A DNA stretch of 64,000 nt from Synaphobranchus kaupii (taxonomy: Eukaryota > Chordata > Actinopteri > Anguilliformes > Synaphobranchidae), in the NCBI GenBank assembly GCA_029718625.1, contig CM056379.1, positions 67,264,670 through 67,328,669 on the forward strand. The letters run 5' to 3'. Position 1 is the first letter of the stretch. Each line of letters opens with the position of its first letter. Made by a program: the position numbers and the translations under genes. Under the pieces are notes generated by a model that saw nothing but the letters and a program-made list of their open reading frames with translations, had not been told where the DNA came from and searched no databases. This document shows, in pieces, positions 11,876 through 23,272 of this stretch.

Positions 11876-13117
11876 TTAGTAGCTCGATAGAAGTCGTAAT
11901 ATTAACGTTAGCAGTAATACAAAGCAATTCGCATTTGAACTTGAACTAACTAGTTAACAGTACAAGGGTCTCAGTCTCAAAGAGGGGGAAAAAAAACGTT
12001 GGTCTCTGCTTTTATACCACGTGCCCAGCCGAGACCACCCCTAGGACCACCTAAACTCCACCCATTTTTATGTTAAGGATCTCGTGACGTCACGAATCCC
12101 CGGAAACTAGCGTTTTGGTAAGCCTTCACAAAAACTCATATAAAACCATTTTGACTAAACATGAGATTTTCGGACATAGACAGTTGTGTATGATTATAAT
12201 CTAACCCAAAACATCGGTTTTCAACGGGAAAAGTCGGTTTTTGACTGCAGTATCACTTTAAACAACCACATTTTATTTGTTACATAGCTGCAGCTGTTAC
12301 ATGTCAATAATGGCATGTGTATTACTACATTAAATGCTTCACAGACTGATAACTGTTGTATCCTGTTTGAGTGAGTCAGTTGATTTAACAATCTATGCAT
12401 TACAGTACACAATATGTTTTTCTTTTCTCCGCCACCACCCTGCCCTCCCCTGTCCTGACACCTTACCATCGTCTCATCCCCTACCCTATCAGCTCTTTCT
12501 TAAGGTAAGACAAAGTCACTTGAATTCAGACTGTTAGCTATCTATCTGGGCTTTAGCAAGTGCTACAAAGCAGACATGATTTAGTTAGCCACAAACTTAG
12601 CACTTATAAGTAAGGAAAATATTTATTTAATTAGCAGACAAATGCAAGTGAAAAAACCCTAGTTTTCTGAAAGATTGGCACCATTCTTAAACTACATTCA
12701 TGTTGTAACTACTTGAACTGAGTGAGTGAATAGCATTAGTAAATGTCTTTTTCCTCTCTCTCTTTTGCCCTCCTCCTCATCATATCCTGATATCACCGTG
12801 GACCATTCAACTCCTCTCCTCATATCCTAATCTCACTGTGGACCATCCTCAGAAATGTACATAGTTGTATAGACATAAAATGCCTTTTGGTATGGTCTTA
12901 CTATGTGTGGTATGGTGTGTATTATGTGCACTGTTACTGTTTGGTACAATATTAAATGTATTGATTGTTTCAAGTGTAACAGTAATCAGAATGTGTTGTT
13001 ATTTTAGCCTGTAAAACTCAAATAAGTCCAAAGCACTTAAAAAAAACAAAACGTAAAAACCGTCAGGAGGCCAAAAAATAGGGCCCCCCCAAGAGCCAGC
13101 TGGTATTTCGAGCCATG
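11876..13117. other. Non-coding interior of the 7851-13131 element
   Basis: Contains AACGTTA-rich DNA, a short pyrimidine-rich stretch near 12420-12490, and a CCTC-rich block repeated twice near 12770-12850 (ATATCCTGATATCACCGTGG / ATATCCTAATCTCACTGTGG). No gene seen. Confidence 0.4.
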
Positions 13118-13164
13118 GTGTATACCAGCCTTTAGCAGTCATCGCTAGCTAACGTCAGTGTTTC

Positions 13165-13780
13165 CCCTAGATTTTTTTTCAGGCCGGGCGGTGAAAGTGC
13201 GCCATTTTGCGTAGAGGCGGAAACTATAATTACACCCTCATAATAGCGCAGCCATTGAAAATTTTAATTAGGCCTAACAGGAAACCGAAGCTGTTTTGGC
13301 AAGGGTTTTTCCCGATGCTATTTTGATCATTCCCGCATTCTACGGCAAGGGAAATATTGCAGCTACATTAAAAAAAAGAATAATATATTAAAAAAAATTT
13401 TTTCATTAAAATTATTTATTTTCCCTCTTGTTCAAGCCGGGCGGCACGTGAGTTTAATAATGTAGTTAATTAAGAGATACATTTTAAACATTTTTAGTAA
13501 CGTTAACTATTCGCGGCTCATTGATATGAATTTGCAGTAATGTTAGGCTGTAAGGCGATTTTAACAAGATAGCCGCTACGTTAGCTTCGACATTAATCTG
13601 TCTAACAACGTTACATTGCAAACATCACCATAGTTAATTATATCAGTCTAACATCGACATTCCGGGGAGGCTATAGCCTACCTGTAAAATAGGCTACGGT
13701 TATCACTGTGGCCATTTCCATCACGATTTCTCATTATTCAGGCAACACTTCACACTATCATTAGCCGGGCAAAGACCGCT
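13165..13780. mobile_element. hAT-type non-autonomous element, partial
   Basis: Begins CAGTGTTTCCCCTAGA, a typical hAT terminal sequence. 13165-13400 is repeated at 31926-32680. 13480-13780 matches 5860-6130, the DNA just downstream of the hAT transposase pseudogene. So this copy keeps the ends of that hAT family and has lost the gene. The opposite terminal repeat was not found. Confidence 0.6.
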
Positions 13781-15637
13781 GGTTCACAGAAAGCTTGAAA
13801 AAGCCGTTGGGATCACCGACTGCAATACCACAGACGGTAACTAAACAAACAGGTGCAACAATCATTATTTACGTATGTGAATGTAATCATAGCATAGACG
13901 TATTCAATAATTTATCGATGTATTTATTGTTTTGATTTTCACATAACATCAATTATTCTCAGGACACCCACTCCGCAGTGGTTCTAGATTTACAGCGGCA
14001 ACCATTACTCTCTGTCATAGAGTGCAGTAAAACGCTTACCTGTATTATCTTACAGTACCAGGGGTTGACAGCAGAGGGCTCTCGTGCCTTCCTGGAGGGT
14101 AGTACTCCATCTAGAAGGGCAGAAGAAGTGGGGGTTAAAGGTGGTACAGCCACGTTGTAAGATGCTCCAATAAACTATACAATAACAACTTATCCTGTGT
14201 TCCTGCGGAGCACTTAAAGATATATGAAGATATCACACTCTGCAAAAGGGACAAAATGACCACGTTCACGTGACATGTCACGTTGGCCAATCAGAGAAAA
14301 AACTTTGGGCTGTGGAAATTGCGCCATTTTGAGAAGGCAGTTGCCTTTCATATTGTTATTCCTCATACTTATTATTATTCCACTGTTTTTTGAGAACCTC
14401 CTCCTACACAATTCACACCATCGATATCGACACCATTCATACCTCATATTATACCTTCATACACCCTCCAGTTTGCTATGACTTTTTACCTTTATACCAT
14501 ATATACACTTTTTCACCTTTTATTGCCGAAAAATGAATGGGAGTCAATGGGCATCTGGAGTAGGCTAGCTCACGGTGAGAATGCTCAGTGTGAGCACAGA
14601 GCGGATTTTTGAATCACTTAACGTTCTGCTCTATGTAAGTGCTGAGCAACTGTCAACAACCAAAAAATGGCGACGAGAACTTCCATAGCTAACGACGTAG
14701 CCTACTTCCGTCTCTGATCCAAATCCAAAAGTGCTCAGCGACGCTTAGAGTGATCGAAACTGAGCAACCCGTTAAGTGCATTCTTCACTCAGTCTCAGCC
14801 GCGCTCAGTTCACCTACTTAATGCCTTACCTTTTCGTGCTTTCATCACAATTCATTAGGCTACTTCTTTGTATCACTTCCAGGTTCTTTAGACTAATGTT
14901 ACTACCACAAAATACATCACCATATTTTAACACGTTCACCTAATTTTGATCCCATTATACCGCATTTCCACCTCACACGATAGGCTACCATAGTACCATC
15001 TTTCTTTACCATTCCCAGCTATTGATACCACTGCGAAGCAAATACACCTACAATTTGTTTAGGAATTGTTAATCTAGCAGCTTGGTGCAGGGCAGTCTGG
15101 GTTCCTGTATCGACAGACCATCAGTTGTCCATAGCGATCGGGCTCTCCCGGTAGCCTACTTAGCCTACGTTACCGTGCTGGAACAATATTTATTCAGTCT
15201 CTGCCTTGTAATGAAAGCCATCCAGGTGCTATGGGGTATTAGCGGCAGGTAAATTCAGGTGCTGGAATCAGAATAAGCTAAATAACCCGATGTTCCAGCT
15301 CACCGGGTTGGTGGCATAGGCTACAATTCAGTAGTTGGAATCAATAAGCTAAAGAAGCCGATGCCGGTTTTAATATAAATTTTTGTTATTTTTTTAGGTG
15401 AGAAATGTTGCACAATCATTCATAAATGTTTTAATGTTATGTCAAAAATGCAGAAATGTCATAAAAATGCATTTTCATATTTTATCAATAGTTTAACTAG
15501 CATCAGCATTTGCAGCACCATATTGCTCAACCAAGAGGACGATCTGGACCATAGCAGCTGGGATCACTTCCATGTGTCAGTACAGTAACGTATACTGTAA
15601 CGTTACGCTAGACAAGATATATAACTTTATATACATA
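13781..15637. other. Intergenic, repeats only
   Basis: No recognised gene. A short ORF at 13978-14160 follows a splice-acceptor-like TTATTCTCAG at about 13964, but its protein resembles nothing I know. 14580-14820 has repeated GTGAGCA/GCTCAG words in both orientations, probably a decayed TIR element. Confidence 0.4.
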
Positions 15638-15639
15638 TA

Positions 15640-17210
15640 CAGTAAAGCCGGAAAGTCTGCACACCCCTTTCACCTTCTCCACATTTTATTACGTTACAGA
15701 CTTATACTACAATAGATTGAGTTCATTTTTTGCCTCAAACATCTACACACAATAGCCAATAATGACGAAGTGAAAACAGGTTTTTAGAAAATATGCAATT
15801 TTATTTTACTGACAAAAATAGGTTATTTAGGGGTTACATATCTGTACACACCCTTAGCCTAATACTTGGTTGCTGCACCTTTGGCAGCGATTACAGCTTC
15901 AAGGCGTCTTGGGAAAGAAGCTACGAGCTTGGCACACTTGTTTCTGGACATTTTTGCCCATTCCTCTTGGCATATCCTTGCAAGCTCCATCAGGTTGGAT
16001 GGGGAGCGTCGGTACACAGCCATTTTCAGCTCTTTCCACAGATGTTCAATTGGATTCAGGTCTGGGCTCTGGCTGGGCCACTCAAGGACATGCACAGACT
16101 TTCTCTGAAGCCACTCCTTTGTTCTCTTGGCTGTGTGCTTCGGGTCGTTGTCATGTTGGAAGGTAAACCTTCGCCCCAGTCTGAGGTCCAGAGTGCCCTG
16201 GAGCAGGTTTTCTTGAAGGATCTCGGTGTACTTAGCTACATTCATCTTTCCCTCCATCAGGACTAGTCGCCCCGTTCCCGCTGCTGAAAAACATCCCCAC
16301 ATCATGATGCTGCCACCGCCATGCTTCACTGTAGGGATGGTATTAGCCAGGTGATGAGCGGTGCCTGGTTTCCTCCAGACGTGACGCTTGGTATTCAGGC
16401 CAAAAAGTTCAATTTTGGTTTCATCAGACCAGAGAATCTTGATTCTCATGTTTTGAGAGTCCTCTAGGTGCCTTTTGGCAAACTCCAAGCGGGCTGTGAT
16501 GTGCCTTTTACTAATGAGGGGCTTCCGTCTGGCCACTCTACCATAAAGGCCAGATTGGTGGAATGCTGCCTGGATGGTTGATCTTCTGAAAGGTTCTCCC
16601 ATCTCCACAAGGATACGATGGAGCTCTGTCAGAGTGACCCTCGGATTCCTGCTCACCTCCCTGGCCAAGGCCCGTCTTCCCCGATTGCTCAGTTTAGCCG
16701 GGCGGCCAGGTCTAGGAAGATTCTTAGTCGTTCCAAACTTCTTCCATTTACGAATGATGGTGGAATCCGTACCCTTCTCCAGATCTATGCCTTGACACAA
16801 TCCTGTTTCTGAGGTCTGCAGATAATTCCTTTGACCCCATGGCTTGGAGTTTGCTCTGACATGCACTGTCAACTGTGGGACCTTATATAGGCAGGTGTTG
16901 GCAATCCCCAATCATGTCCAATCAATTGAATTTATCACAGGTGGACTCCAATTAAGTTGTAGAAACATCTCAAGCAGTATCAGTGGAAACAAAATGCACC
17001 TCAGCTCACTTTTGGGTGTCATATGATATTTTACATCTTGATTTTTAATAAATTAGCACAAATGTCTAAAAACCTGTTTTCACTTTGTCATTATGGGCTA
17101 TGTGTAGAATTTTGAGACAAAAAATGAACTCAATCTATTGTAGAATATGTCAGTAACGTAATAAAACGTGGAGAAGGTGAAAGGGGTGTGCAGACTTTCC
17201 GGCTTGACTG
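15640..17210 (-). mobile_element. Tc1/mariner transposon, complete with TIRs and TA duplication
   Basis: The ends CAGTAAAGCCGGAAAGTCTG (15640) and, inverted, CAGTCAAGCCGGAAAGTCTG (17210) are flanked by TA on both sides (15638-15639 and 17211-17212). The TIRs extend about 200 bp: the AAAACCTGTTTTCAC block at about 17070 pairs with the similar block at about 15772. The element carries a single transposase gene on the minus strand. Confidence 0.95.
15859..16911 (-). pseudogene. Tc1 transposase, DNA-binding end damaged
   Basis: Cut-and-paste transposase of the Tc1 family. The catalytic DDE residues are present: D in WSDETKIELFGLN, D in HDNDPKHTAKRT and E in SPDLNPIEHLWKE. The GRPRK-like AT-hook/linker appears as PRPGRPAKLSNRG, followed by the second helix-turn-helix region, and the C-terminus ends EAVIAAKGAATKY. 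The open frame is 350 codons, but its first ~45 residues are not transposase-like. The expected start (MGSKELS...) is at 16840 in a different frame, and that frame stops after about 30 codons. Part of the first helix-turn-helix has been lost by an internal deletion that shifts the frame near 16770. Catalysis might survive, but specific end binding should not. Confidence 0.9.
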
Positions 17211-18044
17211 TAGCTGTTAACGTTACTGCAATCTATCAATTCAAGTTATCAACAAACTGTTAACGGTAGCATAAGGTTAGCACTACTCATACTAAGCTAG
17301 GGTTAGAAAGCAACTGGACAGTCACAGTTCAAGTTATCATCTACTAATTAAATTAGGCTACTAGCAGCAGCAGCAACAACAACACTAACGTTAGAAATGC
17401 ATTACCTAACATACAGATTAACGTTAGCTAGGTTTTAGGTTAACCAATTTCAACCAACCAGTTTAAGTGACATCAGTAACTAAGGTTAGCCAAAGAACAC
17501 ATACAAAACAAACACATTCAACAACCAAGTCACGAAAGTGAATGCATAACGTTACTGGCCATCTCTGCCCCATGTGTCATGTCGGAGCCATCAATACCCA
17601 AATGTGCTAACATTATCTAGCAGGCTTACTACAAGCTGAAGAAGATAATATTACCACCACACCGCTAACAGAGCCTACCTTGTTTACTTTCTTCGTAGCC
17701 GTGCATCAAAGAAAATAATATACAACTCCGCTGAAGAAAAGTAGCCCATAAATCAACAAAAGTATTGAAATAAGAATCCACATATTCCAGTTTATCTGAC
17801 AGATCGGTAATTAGCTACGTAACATTAGCCAGTCAGTCAGATGCAGAGTTCTCAATACTTTGAGCTGGAACAAACCCGGCCTGGGTGATAATTGCAAGAC
17901 ATTAAATCTGCTGACCCAAAAAAAAAGGCCCGAAGGTAGATTTACGCGGGTCGGAAAATGTCGCCTTATAGCCCACAGTGGAGCGAGTAGCTATGGCAAG
18001 TCGTTTTATCATTTATTCCATTTCCGTAGCTACCTACCATTTTA

Positions 18045-18475
18045 TCCTATCTAGCTGCCCATTTTCATAGCTAGCTGGCCATATGGCTTAGCTAGCGAAC
18101 ACAATTTCCTAGCTAGCTGCCTTTTGTGCCAACTAGCTGGCCATAAAACCTAGCTAGCTGCGTCAAAAAGCCAGCTAGCTGCCCCCAGAAAACAGTTAGT
18201 TGCAACTTTTGGCAGCTAGTTGCCACAAAAATGCAGCTAGTTTAACTAGCTTGGTCAAAAGTGCAGCTAGTTAAACTACCTACGGTTTATTTTGCTTACT
18301 AGTTAAGTTAGCTATGTTTTATTGGGTCATTAGTTGAGCTAGCTCAATTTTACCACATAGTTAGCTAAACTAGTTGGTCCTTTTTTGCCAGCTAGCTAAA
18401 CTAGTTGATCCTTATGGCTAACTAGCTGAACTAGCTGGCCCTTACGGCCAGCTAGTTGTACTAGCTATATATAAT
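18045..18475. repeat. CTAGCTAG-based minisatellite, copy A
   Basis: Some fifteen CTAGCTAGCTG / CTAGTT / AGCTAGTTAAACTAG cores are separated by variable 12-22 bp spacers such as GCCATAAAAC or CCTTATGG. The cores are self-complementary, so every unit can pair with every other. The first part (to about 18255) recurs in copy B at about 23065-23272; the remainder is only here. Confidence 0.75.
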
Positions 18476-19190
18476 ATGCACATTTTCTTAAGGGGGCAGG
18501 CAGTGGGTGTGACTAATATAGGCTAATATAATATATATAAAGTAGGCTGTTTGCTGTTCAAAGTCTCTATTAAAACATAGCCTGCATTGTTATTTAGGCT
18601 ATGAATAAAAACAATGCAAAATAAATTAATCAAAGCATTTGCTATTGTTCTGGACCTGTTATGTGCCAGCTAATGAAAAATACCATTTTACGCCAGTAGA
18701 TGGGATCCTCGTAATGTTTGTTACTAGGTCTACCGTTGGGGAAGAATTTGGCTTTCAAGAATCGCAGTTAATTTTATTTTGAGGTTGTCCCTAGCAATAA
18801 ACAACAATAACAAAACAGTTTGCAATTAAGTCCACCTCGCTTATTTTTTGGATGCCATATAGCTACTGTAATAGCCTACAATTCTCAGGAAAATGTTTGA
18901 TGAATTCCAATGATTATTTTAAACAAACTAGATTTTTATGAGAAGGATTTACATGTGCTCCAACAAGCAATTACTTTCATTTCAAGGACACGACAAAATA
19001 TATGCACCAGAGGTCTGGGATAAATTAAGCTAAAAAAAGCTGTCAAAGCTGCTCCAATTGGATGAATACCCTGTTAGAAAAAGTAGGTAGCCTATGCAAA
19101 AAAAATAGACAATGCAGGTAATGAGTTTATCTCTAAATTTATAATCCAACAATGATCGTTGCTGTTGCCCTGCTTTCACGTGTGAACGCT
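18476..19190. other. Segment present only in copy A
   Basis: AT-rich DNA without coding signal that, with the last half of the minisatellite, is missing from copy B. Copy B joins GGTCAA directly to GAAGGCGTTGCG. Confidence 0.5.
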
Positions 19191-20315
19191 CATAGCAGAA
19201 GGCGTTGCGCTCCGACCCCAGTCCAGGTGGGGGTCTTGCCACGGATTGTTTGTTTTCTTCCTGGAGGCGGGCCTTATTGTGCACAAAAGTATTCTATAGG
19301 TCGTGTCTCGAGGGCCACCATGACGCGCAAAAGCTGTCAATCTCAAAGACAACTTTGACAGATTCCCTCAGAGATATTACATATTCTTTGGATTCCCTTA
19401 AAGAAACGTCATAAATGTAAGTTATTTTATCATTGAAAATGTCATTACATTTAAGTAAATTAACAATGTTTAATAATACAACAGTGTGGTGATGCAAGTT
19501 AATTCTGGAAAAAAGGACAGTTAAGAATGAATAATTGGAAGAACGAATGACAGCTAGCTAGCCGCTAGCGAACACCAAGTGAACGTAAACGGTCACCCAG
19601 TGGGTGATATGGGTCACAGTCATTTAGCAGTCTAGCTAATGATATAGGCCTACGTGAAGCAAGTTGTGTAACATTGACAGATGTACAACATGTTGAAGTG
19701 CTGGACTGCGTTCGGATCCAAAATTAATGCTTTCTTCCTGTCGTTCCCTTCCCTTACTTCAATGTGAATTCCCTTGAATCAAGGGAAGGGAACGACAGGA
19801 AGAAAGAATTAAATTCGGATCTGAACTCTGGTAAAATTTCAACACAAGAGGGACCAAATTCTTCCTACTTAAAGGCTGCAGTACACTGAATGGCCAGTGC
19901 AAACTGGCCCTCATAAGGGGTAACTTGGGAAATAATGATTTTTTCCTAAACCTGTAGTTGTCCTTGTACTGTATGTACTTAGGCCTCGAGAGCCCTTCTG
20001 GTGCATAGAAACCTCCCGGCAGGGTGCGCTTTGTGAGCGCACAATTTTTTTCTTCACCTCCGCTGCTACAACTCCATCCTAGGGGAAACACTGCCGTGTA
20101 GTAGGTTGGTGGTTCGATCCCCACCTGTTCAATATTTTTTTTGAGGCACACGTCATGCTAAGAATGTTCTTTTAACATAAAACAAGTTATTTTTATTGCA
20201 AAAGTTAAGAAATTTAACAATATTAACTGTTAACTGTGTGACTTATGAAGTCAGTAAGCCAACACAATCTGATACCGCAACAGAAAAGTCTTATTTGGCC
20301 TGCACGTTTCTGTTA

Positions 20316-20390
20316 ACCTGCTTTGGCCTAGTGGTTACAATCTTGGCTTTCCGTGCGTGAGGTCAGTGGTTCAATTCCTGCTTGGTACCA
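20316..20390 (+). repeat. tRNA-like segment with A and B boxes, copy A
   Basis: Contains TGGCCTAGTGGTTACAA (A-box-like) and GGTTCAATTCC (B box) at normal tRNA spacing and ends in ACCA, the layout of a Pol III promoter. A clean cloverleaf with an anticodon stem could not be drawn, so it is more likely a SINE head or tRNA pseudogene than a working tRNA. Confidence 0.5.
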
Positions 20391-21182
20391 ATGGCTAAGT
20401 TAATGTTTGGCAAAATTATTGTGCAAATGCTATGCTTCTTTTAATGTTCTTTTCACAGTAACAAACCCCGTTTAATTGAAAAAGTTAAGAAATTTAACAG
20501 TATCAACTGTTTCACTTGTACTTAAAAGACCTAATATGCAAGCCCTTACGGGATCACGTTAAGACACCATCAACAATGGCAAAAGCCCTGATTAGAAACA
20601 AATATTTGTATTTTGGGTCAACCCTGTCTAGAGTTGTCTACCCTTTTGCAGTCTCTGTGTTTGACAAATGCTGCTCATGCTGCTCGGTCCCCAGGAATTG
20701 CTGCTTGCAGCTGTATTTATTATTATTATTCCAGTTTTTCTGCCCAAATGTCACGGTTATGGCATATTTTAGATGTCAATAGACTCTGCGGTAGGCTACT
20801 CTGCGGGCGGGAGCGGGACAAAACTTTTATGTTGCGGGCAGGAGCAGGACAAACGAGTCCAGTTTTGTGTGGGAGTGGGATGGAATCTTGCGGGAGTGGG
20901 CGGGAGTGGGATTAGATAATCAGTCCCATGCAGAACTGTACTGTGAACCTCTCTAGCCCAAGGTACTTTCCTTCCCTCAGTGACGACTGGAAGGCAACTG
21001 TTAACGTTAGCATAAGGTTAGCACTACTCATACTAAGCTAGGGTTAGAAAGCAACTGGACAGTCACAGTTCAAGTTATCATCTACTAATTAAATTAGGCT
21101 ACTAGCAGCAGCAGCAACAACAACACTAACGTTAGAAATGCATTACCTAACATACAGCTTAACGTTAGCTAGGTTTTAGGTT

Positions 21183-22447
21183 CTTCTTCTTCGTTTGGGT
21201 GGGATCTTTTGTCCCACATCCCCAGGCTCGGGGCCGAGGGGCTATCCTTTTACCACCCCGAGCCTAGGGGGGGGTTCACCCGGACTATATTTCAGGGCAC
21301 ACCTCCAGTAGCCACGTCACCGTGTCATCATCCAGAACCGACAGACCATGCATCCCATTGGGTGCCCGATAAATCGGGCAGTCCAGGATGACATGGTCTG
21401 CGGTTTGTTCCTCCGCGCCACACTCGCAGGCTGCGCAAGAAGCCAAGCCCCATCTGTGCATCGATGAGCGGAAGCGCCCAACGCCGGTCCGGAGGCGGTT
21501 AAGCCTCACCCATGCCAGTCTAGGCAGGTCCACCCCAATAGGGGGAAAACCGACGTCTGGGATGAAGTCACGGAGTCTAGAGGTGTTCTCCTCCCACTCC
21601 GTGCTCCAGATGTAATCCGCCCACCGTGCCGCACTGATGTTAAGATCACTGCATTGCTGCAGGAATTCCTGTGCGGCAGGCACAAATGGGTGTCTCGACT
21701 TAAGGCGCCGGGGAGGCTCAGCAATTACAGCGAGCCTTTCGTGGAGCAGATGGTTTGGCTCCATGGCCCGGCACGCGAGACGTGCTGTGGCTCCCGCGCG
21801 GCGAAGCCCAGCGGGCTGGATGCCTGCAAGAATGGGAAGATTGTCCACGGGAGTGGGACGCAGGCATCCTGTCACGATGCGCAAGGCTTCGTTGATGGGC
21901 GTATCGATGAGGCGGGTGTGGGCACTGCGACACCATACCGGTGCGCAGTACTCACTAGTCGAGTAAACAAGGGCCAGGGCTGCCGTACGCAATGTTCTTG
22001 CGTCGGCGCCCCAGCCTGACCCGACTAGTCGCCTCATCAATGCCACACGAGATGTTAACTTCTTGCGCAGTGACTCAAGGTGTCGGCGAAACGTGAGCGA
22101 CCTGTCCAATGTCACGCCGAGGTAGATTGGCTCAGCGCAGCATGGCAGGGGTGTTCCGCCAATATATATTCGGAGCTCACGTTTAGCCTCCCTGTTGTTA
22201 AGATGGAAGGCCGCCGACACCGTCTTTGCCTCGCTGAGCTTCAACCTCCATTTCCAGAGGTATGCCACTAGTGTCTGCATGTCCTGGCTCAAAGTCCCCT
22301 CCAATGACTGCCAGTCTCCAGCGGAGTACACCAACGCGAGGTCATCCGCGTAGGCATACTTCCGCGAGACTGTATCAGGCAAGTCATAAGTGTAGATATT
22401 ATAGAGGAGGGGGGGCCAGGACAGATCCCTGGGGGACGCCGTTCTTG
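21183..22447 (-). mobile_element. 5'-truncated non-LTR retrotransposon (Jockey/I-type)
   Basis: Flanked by a perfect 12-bp target duplication AGGTTTTAGGTT (21171-21182 and 22448-22459). On the minus strand it begins inside the RT at the GVPQGSVL block and ends in a GAA-type tail (CTTCTTCTTC at 21183 on the plus strand). The 5' truncation is typical of LINE insertion. Clade placement as Jockey/I-like is an inference from the protein. Confidence 0.9.
21285..22382 (-). pseudogene. LINE reverse transcriptase C-terminal part
   Basis: 365-codon open stretch. The RT catalytic box YAYADDLALV is at residues 9-18. The thumb and C-terminal region follow (LGVTLDRSLTFRRHL, LVYSTSEYCAPVWCRS). Near the end a cysteine motif CAACECGAEEQTADHVILDC matches the zinc-binding C-terminus of I/Jockey-type LINEs. 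Upstream the frame is broken: a G run at about 22407-22413 (7 Gs) is one base too long for the GVPQGSVLAPLLYN block, whose parts lie in two frames. The start Met at 22382 is therefore not a real start. The gene is 5'-truncated and dead but young-looking. Confidence 0.9.
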
Positions 22448-23064
22448 AGGTTTTAGGTTAACCAATTTCAACCAACCAGTTTAAGTGACATCAGTAACTA
22501 AGGTTAGCCAAAGAACACATACAAAACAAACACATTCAACAACCAAGTCACGAAAGTGAATGCATAACGTTACTGGCCATCTCTGCCCCATGTGTCATGT
22601 CGGAGCCATCAATACCCAAATGTGCTAACATTATCTAGCAGGCTTACTACAAGCTGAAGAAGATAACATTACCACCACACCGCTAACAGAGCCTACCTTG
22701 TTTACTTTCTTCGTAGCCATGCAGCAAAGAAAATAATATACAACTCCGCTGAAGAAAAGTAGCCTATTAATCAACAAAAGTATTGAAATAAGAATCCACA
22801 TATTCCAGTTTATCTGACAGATCGGTAATTAGCTACGTAACATTAGCCAGTCAGTCAGATGCAGAGTTCTCAATACTTTGAGCTTCAACAAACCCGGCCT
22901 GGGTGATAATTGCAAGACATTAAATCTGCTGACCCAAAAAAAAAGGCCCGAAGGTAGATTTACGCGGGTCGGAAAATGTCGCCTTATAGCCCACAGTGGA
23001 GTGAGTAGCTATGGCAAGTCGTTTTATCATTTATTCCATTTCCGTAGCTACCTACCATTTTATC

Positions 23065-23272
23065 CTAACTAGCTGCCCATTTTCATAGCTAGCTGGCCAT
23101 ATGGCTTAGCTAGCGAACACAATTTCCTAGCTAGCTGCCTTTTGTGCCAACTAGCTGGCCATAAAACCTAGCTAGCTGCGTCAAAAAGCCAGTTAGCTGC
23201 CCCCAGAAAACAGTTAGTTGCAACTTTTGGCAGCTAGTTGCCACAAAAATGCAGCTAGTTTAACTAGCTCGG
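23065..23272. repeat. CTAGCTAG-based minisatellite, copy B
   Basis: The first half of the copy A array, with the same spacers, ending at the deletion junction after AACTAGCTCGGTCAA. Confidence 0.75.

Larger units (their letters stand above)
7851..13131. mobile_element. 5.3-kb composite element with 14-bp TIRs and TTA target duplication
   Basis: The left end AGGCTGGTATACAC (7851-7864) is matched by a perfect inverted copy at 13118-13131. TTA flanks both ends (7848-7850 and 13132-13134), the 3-bp duplication typical of PIF/Harbinger. No Harbinger transposase is recognisable inside. The interior holds a degenerate hAT (8556-9345), an orphan ORF (from 9964) and a nested TIR element (10608-11875). 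It may be a non-autonomous Harbinger that accumulated insertions, or a chance pairing of ends from two copies. Confidence 0.6.
17256..20996. repeat. Tandem segmental duplication, copy A
   Basis: Starts AACTGTTAACGGTAGCATAA and ends ...GACGACTGGAAGGC, directly abutting copy B at 20997. Apart from scattered substitutions it matches copy B. It has about 930 bp (roughly 18260-19190) that copy B lacks, and it lacks the LINE insert of copy B. It carries a CTAGCTAG minisatellite and a tRNA-like segment. No protein-coding gene is recognised; the ORF-like stretch at 19759-20151 reads through SINE-type sequence. Confidence 0.9.

Noticed and set aside
13978..14160. 60-codon frame after a splice-acceptor-like site
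   Set aside because: No recognised similarity, no donor partner and no conservation evidence.
15793..16812. Plus-strand frames up to 157 codons over the Tc1 transposase
   Set aside because: Antisense to the DDE domain.
19759..20151. 130-codon minus-strand frame, also at 23838-24230
   Set aside because: It is present twice only because of the segmental duplication and reads through tRNA/SINE-like sequence (VGIEPPTYYTAV-type peptide).
20316..20390. Functional tRNA gene
   Set aside because: A and B boxes are present, but no convincing anticodon arm or acceptor pairing could be drawn.
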